A DNA stretch of 64,000 nt from Tropicibacter naphthalenivorans (GTDB lineage: Bacteria; Pseudomonadota; Alphaproteobacteria; Rhodobacterales; Rhodobacteraceae), in contig NZ_FWXX01000001.1 of the NCBI RefSeq assembly GCF_900176475.1, forward strand, positions 62,001 to 126,000. The letters run 5' to 3'. The translations under genes and the position numbers were made by a program. Of the stretch, positions 16,550-25,954 are shown in pieces; positions within the stretch are counted from its first letter, which is position 1, and each line of letters begins with the position of its first letter. Under the pieces are notes generated by a model. That model was not told the origin of the DNA, ran no database searches, and saw only the letters and a list, made by a program, of their open reading frames with translations.

Positions 16550-18324
16550 AGGGGCCAGAAGACCGGGATCAGCAGCGCCGCCAGCACCCCGATGCTAAAG
16601 TTCAGCGGCAAGCCGACCTTGAGGAAATCCGAGAACTTGTAGCCGCCGGGGCCGTAAACCAGCGTGTTGGTCTGATATCCAATCGGCGTGGCAAAGCTGC
16701 ACGACGCCGCGATCATCACCGCCACCACCAGCGGGCGCGGATCGACGCCGATGGCCTGCGCGAGGCCCACCGCGATGGGCGTGACCACCACGGCCACGGC
16801 GTTGTTCGACACGGTTTCGGTGAGCACGGACGTCAGCATGTAGATCGCCCAGATCAACACAGGCGCGGGCAAGGTCTGGATCAGCGGGGCCACCGCATCG
16901 ACCACCATCGCCACCGCGCCGGACGATTGCAGCGCCGCGCCGATCGCCAGCATGGCAAAGATCAACGCAAGCAGCTGCCCTTCGACAAAGGAAAACGCCT
17001 CATCGGCGTCGATGCAGCGCGTCAGCAAAACGATGGCCACGGCGATCACCGCCAGCGCAAGGATCGGCGCCACCCCAAGCGCCGACAGCAGCACGATCCC
17101 CAGCAGCGCGCCCAAGGCGACGGGGGCGTGACCGCGGCGGAACGCCTTGGCCGAGGGGTGCGAGACGTCCACGAGGTTCATGTCCTCGGCAAGGCGCTGG
17201 ATGTCGTCCGGGCTGCCTTCGAGCAGCAGGGTATCGCCCACGCGCACCACCAGCTCGTCCAGCTGGCGGCCAATGTTCTGGTTCCGCCGATGCACCGCCA
17301 AGGGGTAGACGCCATAGCGGCGGCGCAGACGCAACGCACCCAGACTGCGGCCAATCATCTTGCATCCGGGGGAAATCAGCACCTCGACCGTGGTGGTTTC
17401 CTTGGCCGAGACCTGATCCACGCGTTTCAGCGATTTGTTCCGTTGCAGCGACAGCAATTCGGTCATCTGCGTGCGCAAAACCACGCGGTCGCCCACCTGC
17501 AAGGTCACGTCCTTGAGGTCGCGGCGCAGCGATTCATCGCCGCGAATGACGTCGATCAGACGCACGCCTTCGCGTTTGAACAGCTGAACGCTGAGCACTT
17601 CGCGGCCAATGAGGTTGGATTCCGGCGGGATGACCGCCTCGGTAAAGAACTTCATCCGGCTGCGGTCCGACAGCATCCCCGCCATCGAAGAGCGTTCCGG
17701 CAGCAGTTTCGGCGCGATCACAAACAGGTAGAACATGCCCCAGGCGATCAGGATCACCGCCAGCGGGGTCACCTCAAAGATGGTAAACGGCTCTAGCCCC
17801 TGCGTCCGCGCGACCCCGTCCACCAGCAGGTTGGTAGAGGTCCCGATCAGGGTCAGCGTGCCGCCAAGGATCGCCGCATAAGACAGCGGGATCAACAGCT
17901 TGGACGGTGCGATGTCCAGCGCCTTGGCGATCTGCACGAACACCGGCAGCATCACGACCACCACCGGCGTGTTGTTCATAAAGGCCGAGGCAATGACCAC
18001 CACGCCAAGGATACCCGCCATGGCGACCCGTGGCCGCTTGACCACCTGCGTCTGGGCATAGAGCGTAAAGGCGTCCAAGGCCCCGGTGCGCACCAAGCCG
18101 CCCATGACGATGAACATCGCCGCGATGGTCCAGGGCGCGGGGTTCGACAGCACCTCCAGCGCCGCGTCATAGGGCAGCACCCCCAACAGCAGCAGCGCGC
18201 CAACGCCGCCGATGGCCGTCACCTCGGTCGGGTAAATCTCGCGCACGAACAGCGCGAACATCACGATCACCACCGCGAGGGTTATGCCAGCCTGCGCGGT
18301 CTGGCTTAGCTCAATCCATTGCAT
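16546..18324 (-). CDS. SLC13/DASS family permease with RCK_C (TrkA-C) domains
   Basis: A 592-residue membrane protein. The N- and C-terminal halves each carry transmembrane segments of the divalent anion/Na+ symporter type, with the paired motifs MNNTPVVVVMLP and TETVSNNAVAVVV. Between them, roughly residues 215-385, are two cytoplasmic RCK_C domains (VGDRVVLRTQ and VGDTLLLEGS). Such proteins move sulfate, dicarboxylates or similar anions; the substrate is not readable. The last four bases overlap the convergent amidotransferase gene. Confidence 0.92.
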   Translation of the reverse strand: MQWIELSQTAQAGITLAVVIVMFALFVREIYPTEVTAIGGVGALLLLGVLPYDAALEVLSNPAPWTIAAMFIVMGGLVRTGALDAFTLYAQTQVVKRPRVAMAGILGVVVIASAFMNNTPVVVVMLPVFVQIAKALDIAPSKLLIPLSYAAILGGTLTLIGTSTNLLVDGVARTQGLEPFTIFEVTPLAVILIAWGMFYLFVIAPKLLPERSSMAGMLSDRSRMKFFTEAVIPPESNLIGREVLSVQLFKREGVRLIDVIRGDESLRRDLKDVTLQVGDRVVLRTQMTELLSLQRNKSLKRVDQVSAKETTTVEVLISPGCKMIGRSLGALRLRRRYGVYPLAVHRRNQNIGRQLDELVVRVGDTLLLEGSPDDIQRLAEDMNLVDVSHPSAKAFRRGHAPVALGALLGIVLLSALGVAPILALAVIAVAIVLLTRCIDADEAFSFVEGQLLALIFAMLAIGAALQSSGAVAMVVDAVAPLIQTLPAPVLIWAIYMLTSVLTETVSNNAVAVVVTPIAVGLAQAIGVDPRPLVVAVMIAASCSFATPIGYQTNTLVYGPGGYKFSDFLKVGLPLNFSIGVLAALLIPVFWPL

Positions 18325-18357
18325 CTGCGGGTTCTACTGCCTTGCTTTGCCTTGCTC

Positions 18358-19278
18358 TCAACCGGACGCATCTTGGCCGAGCGCGCCGCCCGGTACAAGC
18401 GCCTTGGGGCGCGGTTGCACGAGGGCGATGCCCGCCAGCATCAAGGCCAAAGCGCCCCAGATCCAGCCCGAATAGCCTTCGCCCAGGAAGGTGATCGCCC
18501 AGATCACCCCGAACAGCGTCACCAGATAACTGACCTGCGCGGCAAAGACCGACCCCGCCTGCCCCACCAGCCAGACGTAGCCGGAATAGGCAAAGGCGTG
18601 CAGCACCACGCTGGCCAGCAGCGCAAGGTCCGGCGCGCCCAGCGGCCAATGCGGCGCGATAAACTGCCCGGTCGTCAGGGCCAAGGGCGCGGTGATCAAG
18701 GCTCCAAGGATCGACGCCCCCGCCAGCACTTGGAAGGCATCCAGCCCAAGGGTGCCGTATTTGGCGACCAGATTGCCTTCGAGCGCGTAGCACAGCGAAG
18801 AGACCAGCGCGACCGGCACCCAAAGGGCGCTGATCCCCTGCGGCAGGCTGGCCTGCGGCAACACCAGCAGCGTAACGCCCGTCAGGCCGATCCCCAGCCC
18901 CAGCGCGCGGGTCCAGTGAAAGCGGTCGTTCCCCAGCGCCAGCGCGATGGGCAGCGCGAACAGCGGCACGGAACTGATGAGGATGGACATGACGCCCGAC
19001 GGCAAATGCGCGATGGCGTTGTAGGAGGCGATGCCGGGCAGCACCGTGCCGACCACGGCGATAAACCCGTAAAGGATCAGCGCCCGGCGATCCCAAGCCA
19101 ACCTGCGCCCGCGCAGCCAAGTGACCGTCACCAGCAGCACCCCCATCAGCGCGGTTTGCCAGAAAATCAGGCCAAAGTGGCGATAGCCTTCGGAGACGGC
19201 GATCTTGCCCAAGGGCTGCGTGCCGCCCCAGGCCGCGCCGATGATCACCAGCGCCGCAAAGGGCAAGGCGGTCTTCAC
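18358..19278 (-). CDS. EamA/DMT family transporter
   Basis: A 306-residue membrane protein with ten hydrophobic helices in two EamA repeats (GGTQPLGKIAVSEGYRHFG, LPSGVMSILISSVPLFALP and QAGSVFAAQVSYLVTLFG are typical). The GTG at 19278 overlaps the TGA of the phosphoesterase gene as GTGA, showing translational coupling; the longer upstream frame is inside that gene. The substrate is unknown. It differs clearly in sequence from the other EamA gene at 12.4 kb. Confidence 0.9.
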   Translation of the reverse strand: MKTALPFAALVIIGAAWGGTQPLGKIAVSEGYRHFGLIFWQTALMGVLLVTVTWLRGRRLAWDRRALILYGFIAVVGTVLPGIASYNAIAHLPSGVMSILISSVPLFALPIALALGNDRFHWTRALGLGIGLTGVTLLVLPQASLPQGISALWVPVALVSSLCYALEGNLVAKYGTLGLDAFQVLAGASILGALITAPLALTTGQFIAPHWPLGAPDLALLASVVLHAFAYSGYVWLVGQAGSVFAAQVSYLVTLFGVIWAITFLGEGYSGWIWGALALMLAGIALVQPRPKALVPGGALGQDASG

Positions 19279-20081
19279 GGGCCAGATTGCTCTAGCCGTC
19301 CACCCTGACGCACCATCTTGACGGTCTTGGCCTTGCCGGTGGCGTCGTCGGTTTCCACAAAGACGCCGGACAGGGTTGCCTCGCCCGTGGCGGGCTGAAA
19401 GCGCGACTTGACCATGCCCGTGACAAAGCGGCGCATGGGCTCTGCCTTGTCCATACCGATGACCGAATTGTAGTCGCCGCACATGCCCGCGTCGGACTGG
19501 AACGCCGTGCCGCCGGGCAGGATTTGCGCGTCGCCGGTGGGGACATGGGTGTGGGTGCCGACCACAAGGCTGGCGCGCCCGTCGCAGAAATGGCCCATGC
19601 CCATCTTTTCCGAGGTCGCCTCGCAGTGCACATCCACAAGGATCGCCTGCGCCTGACCGCCAAGCTTGCGGATCGTCTCGTCGACCGCCGAGAACGGATC
19701 GTCAAAGGCGCGTTTCATAAAGACTTGGCCGAGCACCTGGGTGACAAGGATCTTGCGGCCGCGGCGGTCTTCGAACAGGCCCGCGCCGCGCCCGGGGGCG
19801 GTTTTGGCGAAGTTGAGCGGGCGGATGATGCGTTTTTCGGTTTCGATGAAGGACAGCATGTCCTTTTGATCAAAGGCGTGGTCCCCAAGCGTGACCACAT
19901 CGGCCCCGGCGTCGAGGATCAGCTTGGCGTGCTCGCCCGACAGGCCCATGCCGTTCGAGGCGTTTTCGCCATTCACGACCACGAAGTCGAGCTTCCATTC
20001 CTCGCGCAGCTTTGGCAGCCGTTCCGAGATCCCGGCACGTCCTGCGCGCCCCACTACATCGCCTAGAAAAAGTATCCGCAT
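19275..20081 (-). CDS. YmdB/TIGR00282 family metallophosphoesterase
   Basis: A 268-residue phosphoesterase. Binuclear metal motifs occur in order: FLGDVVG, NGENASNG, GDHAFDQKD, DVHCEATSEK and GTHTHVPTGD. Homologues hydrolyse 2',3'-cyclic nucleotides and act as regulators in Bacillus. The start at 20081 is the first ATG that gives the canonical MRILFLGD. It is coupled to the EamA gene downstream. Confidence 0.92.
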   Translation of the reverse strand: MRILFLGDVVGRAGRAGISERLPKLREEWKLDFVVVNGENASNGMGLSGEHAKLILDAGADVVTLGDHAFDQKDMLSFIETEKRIIRPLNFAKTAPGRGAGLFEDRRGRKILVTQVLGQVFMKRAFDDPFSAVDETIRKLGGQAQAILVDVHCEATSEKMGMGHFCDGRASLVVGTHTHVPTGDAQILPGGTAFQSDAGMCGDYNSVIGMDKAEPMRRFVTGMVKSRFQPATGEATLSGVFVETDDATGKAKTVKMVRQGGRLEQSGP

Positions 20082-20377
20082 AGGGGCGGGATAGTGGGGT
20101 CCGGGGCGATTTTGAAGCCCTAAAGTGGTTTTGAACAAGTGGTTTCGCTCTCTTTGAGAGCGACCGGTTGGGGGCGCTGCCCCCAAACCCCCGGGATATT
20201 TGCCAAAGAGAAGAAGTTAGGGGTGGAGAGACCGCTTTGGCGTGGGATGCGGGTTTTTGGGAAGGCCGCGCAGTGAGGCTGGCGTCTGCGCACTCTCGAC
20301 GGGCGCGGCGGGGGCTGTGCGCCGCGGGTGGGCGCTGGTAAAGGGCGCGGCGGTGGACGCGGCGCCCCCTTGAGGTT
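20082..20377. other. Gene-free stretch with REP-like hairpins
   Basis: About 296 bases without a supported gene. It contains a hairpin CGCTCTC-TTT-GAGAGCG (20146-20162), a palindrome centred on GGGGGCGCTGCCCCC (about 20170-20184), then ACCCCCGGGATATTTGCC and AAGAGAAGAAG. Such a GGGGGCGCTGCCCCC plus CGGGATATTT unit looks to me like an intergenic repeat of roseobacters, from memory and unverified. The rest is very G-rich on the plus strand. Confidence 0.6.
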
Positions 20378-20861
<484 letters not shown>

Positions 20862-20863
20862 TC

Positions 20864-21220
20864 ATGTCGTGGCCCCGCCCCCCTTTTGCTCTGCCTACCA
20901 GCCAGCTGGATCAGCCGCCCAACGGGGCGCGCGTCACCGTGGCGGGCATCGTGATCCTGCGGCAGCGGCCCGGCACCGCCAAGGGCGTGATTTTCCTCAC
21001 GCTTGAGGATGAGAGCGGCGTGGTCAACGTCATCGTCTGGCGCGCCATGTATGAACGGTTCCGGCGCGCGGTGATCTCTGGGCGGATGCTGCGCGTGACC
21101 GGGCGCATCCAGCGCGACAATGGCGTCACGCATGTTCTGGCCGATACGATTGAGGATATCTCGCCACTGCTGGACCGGCTTTTGGACGACACCCTTTCCA
21201 CAGAGGCACAAAGCCGCTAG
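20864..21220 (+). CDS. Stand-alone OB-fold protein resembling the C-terminus of DnaE2
   Basis: A 118-residue protein whose body, from RVTVAG to ISPLLDRL, closely follows the last domain of the error-prone polymerase DnaE2: the stretch LRQRPGTAKGVIF and TLEDESGVVNVIVW are hallmarks. No polymerase domain precedes it; the upstream 160 bases are intergenic. The frame is intact. An SOS box sits directly before the ATG, the control expected for dnaE2. It could be a 3' remnant of dnaE2 or a working single-domain DNA-binding protein. A TTG 12 codons upstream is an alternative start. Confidence 0.8.
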   Translation: MSWPRPPFALPTSQLDQPPNGARVTVAGIVILRQRPGTAKGVIFLTLEDESGVVNVIVWRAMYERFRRAVISGRMLRVTGRIQRDNGVTHVLADTIEDISPLLDRLLDDTLSTEAQSR

Positions 21221-21256
21221 GGTTGCACAAACCAAGGCACGAAGAGGCCCGAGCAG

Positions 21257-21790
21257 ATGATCCGAGTTCCCGCCCCGCTGATCGCGATGGCGCTTGTGGC
21301 TGCGTGTAGCGCGCCCGAGCCGGTGAGCCGTGCCTCGACGCCTGAGCCGCAGCCGGTTGGCCCGCCGCCCATGGCGACCCCGTCCGGGGATGGCGGCTGC
21401 ATCGCACATGAGATCACCCCCGCCGTTTACGAACAGGTCATGGGCGAAGTGCAGGTCATCCAGGCAGAGATCGCCCCCGATGGCACCGTCGTGCGCCCGC
21501 CTGTTTACCGCAAAGCTCCGGTTCCGCGCATCGTGCGGCCGCGCGCGCAGATCACCTTTGACGCGCCCTGCCCCGAGCAACTGACGCCCGAGTTCATCGC
21601 CTCGATCCAGCGGGCGCTTGGCGCGCGCGGGTATTTCTCGGGGAACGTCACGGGGATGCTGGATGCGCCGACCACCGCCGCCATCCGCCGCTACCAGTCG
21701 GACCGGGGGCTCAACAGCGCGCAGCTGTCGCTGGAAACCGCGCGCGGCCTTGGGCTGATCGCGGTGGAGCGCGACCAAATCCCCGGCTAA
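21257..21790 (+). CDS. Lipoprotein with peptidoglycan-binding domain
   Basis: A 177-residue exported protein. The N-terminus has a lipobox (LVAACS, lipidated Cys at about residue 17), then a proline-rich spacer. Residues about 115-165 form a PG_binding_1 domain (IQRALGARGYFSGNVTGMLDAPTTAAIRRYQSDRG), written here in overlapping parts: IQRALGARGYFSG and TTAAIRRYQSDRGL. It probably sits in the outer membrane or periplasm and contacts the cell wall. AGAGG lies nine bases before the ATG. Confidence 0.87.
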   Translation: MIRVPAPLIAMALVAACSAPEPVSRASTPEPQPVGPPPMATPSGDGGCIAHEITPAVYEQVMGEVQVIQAEIAPDGTVVRPPVYRKAPVPRIVRPRAQITFDAPCPEQLTPEFIASIQRALGARGYFSGNVTGMLDAPTTAAIRRYQSDRGLNSAQLSLETARGLGLIAVERDQIPG

Positions 21791-21803
21791 CCCCCACACA
21801 TGC

Positions 21804-21831
21804 AAAAAGGGCGCCCCGCAGGACGCCATTT
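21804..21831 (-). terminator. Probable terminator of degP
   Basis: On the minus strand GGCGTCC and GGGCGCC-type arms (21810-21827, one mismatch) are followed by CTTTTT. It lies 20 bases after the degP stop and between convergent genes. Confidence 0.5.
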
Positions 21832-21850
21832 TGTTTCGCTCAAGCCAAGA

Positions 21851-23320
21851 TCACTCGTCGGTCAGGTTCAGCGCCATAAAGCGCGGATCCCCACCACGGC
21901 GCACCAGCAGCAACAGCGACTTGCGGCCTTCGTCCTTGGCCTCGTCGATACGCTCCTGGAACTCGTCCAGCGCCTTGACCGGGGACTGGCCCGCCTCGGC
22001 GATGACGTCACCGGCGCGCAGACCCTTTTCAAAGGCTTGCGAGTCCTCTTCGACGTTCATGACCGCCAGACCTTCGGTGCCCTCGGGCAGGTCCAGTTCA
22101 GCGGCGATTTCCGGCGTCAGCGGGCTAAGCGTCAGGCCCAGCAGGTCCAGCTTGGACGGCTCCACCGGGGCGTCCTGCGTGGCGGCGGCGGGGACAGCGC
22201 CCTGCGCCTCTTCGCGGCGGCCCAGCGTCACGCGCAGCGTTTCCGTCGTGCCATCGCGGTTGACCACCACGCGGACAGTTTCGCCCACCGGGGTGTTGGC
22301 CACAACGCGCACCAGCTGGCGGGTGTCCTCGACCTCAATGCCGTTGAAGCTGACGATGACGTCACCGGCCATCATGCCGGCGTCCTTGGCGGGACCATCG
22401 GGCACATCCGACACCAGCGCGCCGCGCGCCTGCTCCAGACCAAGCGCTTCGGCCACGTCGTCGGTCACGTCCTGGATGCGCACGCCCAGCCAGCCGCGGC
22501 GGGTTTCGCCGAACTCCTTGAGCTGCGCGACAACCTTGGTCACCACGTTGGACGCCATGGAAAAGCCGATGCCGATCGAGCCACCGTTGGGCGACAGGAT
22601 GGCGGTGTTCACGCCGATGACGTCGCCATCCATGTTGAACAGCGGGCCGCCCGAGTTGCCCCGGTTGATCGCCGCATCCGTCTGGATGTAGTCGTCAAAG
22701 GTGCCGGACAGCGCCCGGTTGCGCGCGGACACGATGCCAGCCGAGACGGAAAAGCCCTGCCCCAGCGGGTTGCCCATGGCCATCACCCAATCCCCAACAC
22801 GGGCCACGTCACTGTCGCCAAAGCTGACGAACTTCAGCGGGCCGTCGGCCTCGACCTTGAGCAACGCGATGTCGGTGTTGGGATCGGTGCCAACCAGCGT
22901 CGCGGGCAGCTCGAACCCTTCGAAGAACTCGATCTGGATCTCGTCGGCGCCTTCGATCACGTGGTTGTTGGTGACGATAAAGCCATCCTCAGAGATGACG
23001 AACCCCGACCCCAGCGCCGAAGAGCGGCGCGGACGGTCCGGCTGGCCCCGGTTCTGGAAGTCGCGGAACAGGTCTTCGAACGGGGACCCTTCGGGGACGA
23101 TGCCCTGCGGGCCGGTGCGGCCTGCGACCACGGTGGATGTGGTGATGTTCACCACGGCGGGGCTGATGCGTTCTGCCAGATCGGCAAAGCTTTCAGGGAC
23201 GCCACGCGCCGCCGCCATCAGCGATTGCGATACGATCAGGACCATGGACAGCGTCGTCAGCCAGAAAAGGCGAAGCGGCGTGGCCCGATCCCTACTCAGA
23301 GCGAGGGATTGCGGTTTCAA
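21851..23320 (-). CDS. degP: Periplasmic Do/DegP-type serine protease
   Basis: A 489-residue envelope chaperone-protease. The start is a TTG at 23320, chosen because AAGGAG lies six bases upstream; it gives an N-terminal hydrophobic segment (LFWLTTLSMVLIVSQSLMAA). The triad is His120 (TNNHVIEG), Asp150 (NTDIALL) and Ser223 (RGNSGGPL). Two PDZ domains follow (GWLGVRIQDV and LLGLTLSPLTPEIAAEL). It degrades misfolded envelope proteins. It follows gor-hflK-hflC-DUF2065 on the same strand. Confidence 0.95.
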   Translation of the reverse strand: MKPQSLALSRDRATPLRLFWLTTLSMVLIVSQSLMAAARGVPESFADLAERISPAVVNITTSTVVAGRTGPQGIVPEGSPFEDLFRDFQNRGQPDRPRRSSALGSGFVISEDGFIVTNNHVIEGADEIQIEFFEGFELPATLVGTDPNTDIALLKVEADGPLKFVSFGDSDVARVGDWVMAMGNPLGQGFSVSAGIVSARNRALSGTFDDYIQTDAAINRGNSGGPLFNMDGDVIGVNTAILSPNGGSIGIGFSMASNVVTKVVAQLKEFGETRRGWLGVRIQDVTDDVAEALGLEQARGALVSDVPDGPAKDAGMMAGDVIVSFNGIEVEDTRQLVRVVANTPVGETVRVVVNRDGTTETLRVTLGRREEAQGAVPAAATQDAPVEPSKLDLLGLTLSPLTPEIAAELDLPEGTEGLAVMNVEEDSQAFEKGLRAGDVIAEAGQSPVKALDEFQERIDEAKDEGRKSLLLLVRRGGDPRFMALNLTDE

Positions 23321-23534
23321 ATTGATCTCCTTGTCTCTGCCAGCCAGCGGCGGTCTACCGCTGCCTGCCTCCTGTCTCAGTGTGCCTAACATAGGTGCGC
23401 GTTCGCAACACCAAAGACGGGAAAACCATTCCTCACGCGACCGTGACTCGAAAGTGAGCGGTTTTGCGCCCGTGCAGGGAACCCCACGGGTCGTTAAGAT
23501 TTAAATAAAATTGGTTTAAAAAGCGCAAAGCGGG

Positions 23535-23554
23535 GGGATTTACGCATAAATCCC
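23535..23554 (-). terminator. Hairpin after hflKC-DUF2065
   Basis: GGGATTTA (23535-23542) and TAAATCCC (23547-23554) are perfect 8-bp complements with a four-base loop. The stem overlaps the stop of the DUF2065 gene; a T-rich tract follows about a dozen bases later on the minus strand, so it is an atypical terminator or mRNA end-stabiliser. Confidence 0.55.
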
Positions 23555-23745
23555 TAGGCCTTGGCGATCCACAGCAGGGTCACGCCGGTCACCAGCGTCA
23601 CCAGACCCAAAGTCCGCCGCGCCTCTGGCGGCATCTCGCGCATCGCCTCGAGCAGGCGTTCCACAAGCGAAGGGGCCAGTGCGTACACCAGCCCCTCGAT
23701 CACGAGGACCATGGCGATCCCCGTCAGTATGTCCGTTCCGGTCAA
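23554..23745 (-). CDS. DUF2065 small membrane protein
   Basis: A 63-residue protein with two hydrophobic helices (ILTGIAMVLVIEGLVYAL and LGLVTLVTGVTLLWIAKA) and a charged loop between them (ERLLEAMREMPPEARRT). This layout and the place directly after hflC are typical of DUF2065. It begins with TTG overlapping the hflC TGA as TTGA, so translation is coupled. Function is unknown; the linkage suggests a role with the HflKC membrane complex. Confidence 0.9.
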   Translation of the reverse strand: MTGTDILTGIAMVLVIEGLVYALAPSLVERLLEAMREMPPEARRTLGLVTLVTGVTLLWIAKA

Positions 23746-24749
23746 TTGTCCGCCGGGACCGCAGGCGCGGTCTGAGCCGGTGCCGCCGGGGCCGCATCCT
23801 GCGCCGGTTCTGCCGGTGCTTGGGGTGCATCGGTCGCCGCTGCGGGTGCAGGCGCCTGAACCGCCGTCAAAGCGTTCTGCGAGACTTCGCCGTTGAAGTA
23901 CTCAAAAAACTGGCTGTCCGGCGTAATGACCAAGCTGGAATTCCCACCCTGCAACGCGCGCTCATAGGCTTGAAGCGAGCGGTAGAAGGCAAAGAACTCG
24001 GGGTCGGCGCCATAGGCTTCGGCAAAGATGCGGTTGCGTTCGGCGTCGGCCTCACCGCGCGTGATGTTCGCGTCACGGTTGGCTTCGGAAAGCGTTTCGG
24101 TCCGGGTCCGGTCGGCCAGCGCGCGCACACGCTGCGCGGCTTCGCGGCCACGGGCGCGCTCGTCCTCGGCCAGACGTTCGCGGTCAGAGCGCATCTTGGC
24201 AAAGGTTTCGTTCAACAGCTGATCGGGCAGGTTGGTCTGCTTGAGACGCACGTCCACCACCTCGATCCCGAGGGTCATCGCCTGCGCGCGCGCGTTGTCG
24301 CGGATACGCTGGCTCAGGGCGCTGCGGTCATCGGAGAGGATGCTGTCAGAGGTCACCTGATCAGTGCCCAGAACCTCGCGGATCTGCGCGCTCAGGATAC
24401 CTTGCAGGCGGGACTCGGCGCGGCGCACACCGCCCACACCCACCGCCTGACGAAAGCGCACCGGATCGGAAATGCGGTAGCGCGCAAAGGCGTCCACAAC
24501 CAAGCGGCGGCTGTCCGAGGGCAGCACTTCGATGGTTTCGGTGTCCAGCGACAGGATACGGTCGTCGTAGTACACGACCTCCTGGATCATCGGGATCTTG
24601 AACGCCAGACCCGGCTTTTCCTTGACGGCCTTGATCTGTCCGAACTGAAGGACCAGCGCCTTTTGCTTTTCGTTGACGACAAAGATCGACGACATCAGGA
24701 CGATGGCCGCGACCACCACGGCGGGGATGATAAAGGTTGTCTTGTTCAT
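23742..24749 (-). CDS. hflC: HflC, SPFH-domain membrane protease regulator
   Basis: A 335-residue inner-membrane protein with one N-terminal helix (TFIIPAVVVAAIVLMSSI) and an SPFH/Band 7 domain (VVNEKQKALVLQFGQIK, DDRILSLDTETIEVLPSD). The C-terminal helical part is rich in R, E and A, then ends in an A/P-rich tail that is longer than in E. coli. With HflK it surrounds and restrains FtsH. The start at 24749 is one base after the hflK stop. Confidence 0.96.
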   Translation of the reverse strand: MNKTTFIIPAVVVAAIVLMSSIFVVNEKQKALVLQFGQIKAVKEKPGLAFKIPMIQEVVYYDDRILSLDTETIEVLPSDSRRLVVDAFARYRISDPVRFRQAVGVGGVRRAESRLQGILSAQIREVLGTDQVTSDSILSDDRSALSQRIRDNARAQAMTLGIEVVDVRLKQTNLPDQLLNETFAKMRSDRERLAEDERARGREAAQRVRALADRTRTETLSEANRDANITRGEADAERNRIFAEAYGADPEFFAFYRSLQAYERALQGGNSSLVITPDSQFFEYFNGEVSQNALTAVQAPAPAAATDAPQAPAEPAQDAAPAAPAQTAPAVPADN

Positions 24750-24750
24750 C

Positions 24751-25884
24751 TTAGTTCCCCCCACGCTGAAGCTCGTTCAGGGGCAGATAAGGCACAACGC
24801 CCCCTTCCCCGCCGGTCAGCGACGGATCAAGGATCATCTTGTTCACATCCCCAAGCACGCTTTCCATGGTCTCCAGGTACAGGCGGCGGCGGGTGACCTC
24901 GGGGGCCACAGCGTATTCCTGCTGCACAGAGGTAAAGCGCGCGGCCTCACCCAAGGCTTCGTTGATCACACGGGCGCGGTAGCCTTCGGCCTCTTGCAAA
25001 ACCTGCGCGGCCTGACCACGGGCTTCGGCCACCACGCGGTTGCGGTAGGCTTCGGCCTGCTGCTCAAGGCGCTCGCGCTCTTGCTCGGCGGCGGTCACGT
25101 CGTTGAAGGATTCGATCACCTCGTCGGGCGGATCGACCGTTTCAAGGTTCACACGCACGATGTTGATGCCGGATTCATACTCGTCCAGCGTCGCCTGAAT
25201 GCGCTCCATCGCGGCCTGCGCCGTTGCGGCACGCGCCCGGTTCAGGATCGGGGCCAGGTTCGATGCGGCGATGACTTCGCGCATGACCGCCTCGGACACC
25301 GCGCGCACGGTCTGTTCCGGCTCTGCGATGTTGAACAGGATCAAGGACGGGTCGGAAATGTTCCAGACCACCTCGAAATCCACCTCGACGATGTTCGCAT
25401 CGGTGGTCAGCATCAGGCCGTTGTCGGCCCCGCTGCCCGCGCCGATGGTCTCGGTCTGCTCCGAGGTCACATCGACCACTTCGTAGGTCACGAACGGCCA
25501 GGGCGCAAAGTTCAGGCCCGGTTGGCCAATGCCCGAGAATTCGCCAAGGAACAACTCGACCGACTGCTCTTCGGGGCGGACGGTGTAAAAGCTGCTGAAC
25601 GCCCAAAGCGCCAGCGCGCCCAGCGCCGCCAGACCGATGGAGCTTTTGTTAAAGCCGGGGCCACCAGCGCCGCCGGACCCGCCGCGACCACCCGTGCCGC
25701 CGCCATCCTTGCCGCCCATCAGAACGCGCAGGCGTTCCTGGCCCTTTTTCATCAACTCGTCGATCTCGGGGATCTGGTTATCCTCGGGTCGACGACCTCC
25801 TCCGCCGTTCGGTCCCTGGGGAGGGCGGTTGTTGCCGCCAGAGTTGCCACCGCCCCCCCAGGGGCCGCCGCTGTTTCCTGCCAT
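24751..25884 (-). CDS. hflK: HflK, SPFH-domain membrane protease regulator
   Basis: A 377-residue partner of HflC. It starts with the typical glycine- and asparagine-rich cytoplasmic region (MAGNSGGPWGGGGNSG), then one transmembrane helix (IGLAALGALALWAFSSFYTV) and the SPFH domain (VRPEEQSVELFLGEF, LNFAPWPFVTYEVVDV). AAGGAAGGAAAG before 25884 sets the start. It is followed within one base by hflC. Confidence 0.96.
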   Translation of the reverse strand: MAGNSGGPWGGGGNSGGNNRPPQGPNGGGGRRPEDNQIPEIDELMKKGQERLRVLMGGKDGGGTGGRGGSGGAGGPGFNKSSIGLAALGALALWAFSSFYTVRPEEQSVELFLGEFSGIGQPGLNFAPWPFVTYEVVDVTSEQTETIGAGSGADNGLMLTTDANIVEVDFEVVWNISDPSLILFNIAEPEQTVRAVSEAVMREVIAASNLAPILNRARAATAQAAMERIQATLDEYESGINIVRVNLETVDPPDEVIESFNDVTAAEQERERLEQQAEAYRNRVVAEARGQAAQVLQEAEGYRARVINEALGEAARFTSVQQEYAVAPEVTRRRLYLETMESVLGDVNKMILDPSLTGGEGGVVPYLPLNELQRGGN

Positions 25885-25954
25885 GAAGTGCTTTCCTTCC
25901 TTGGTCGTAACTTTTGCGTGCTTGCCGCCTAAACTGTGCGCTTTCGCGCGAAAT

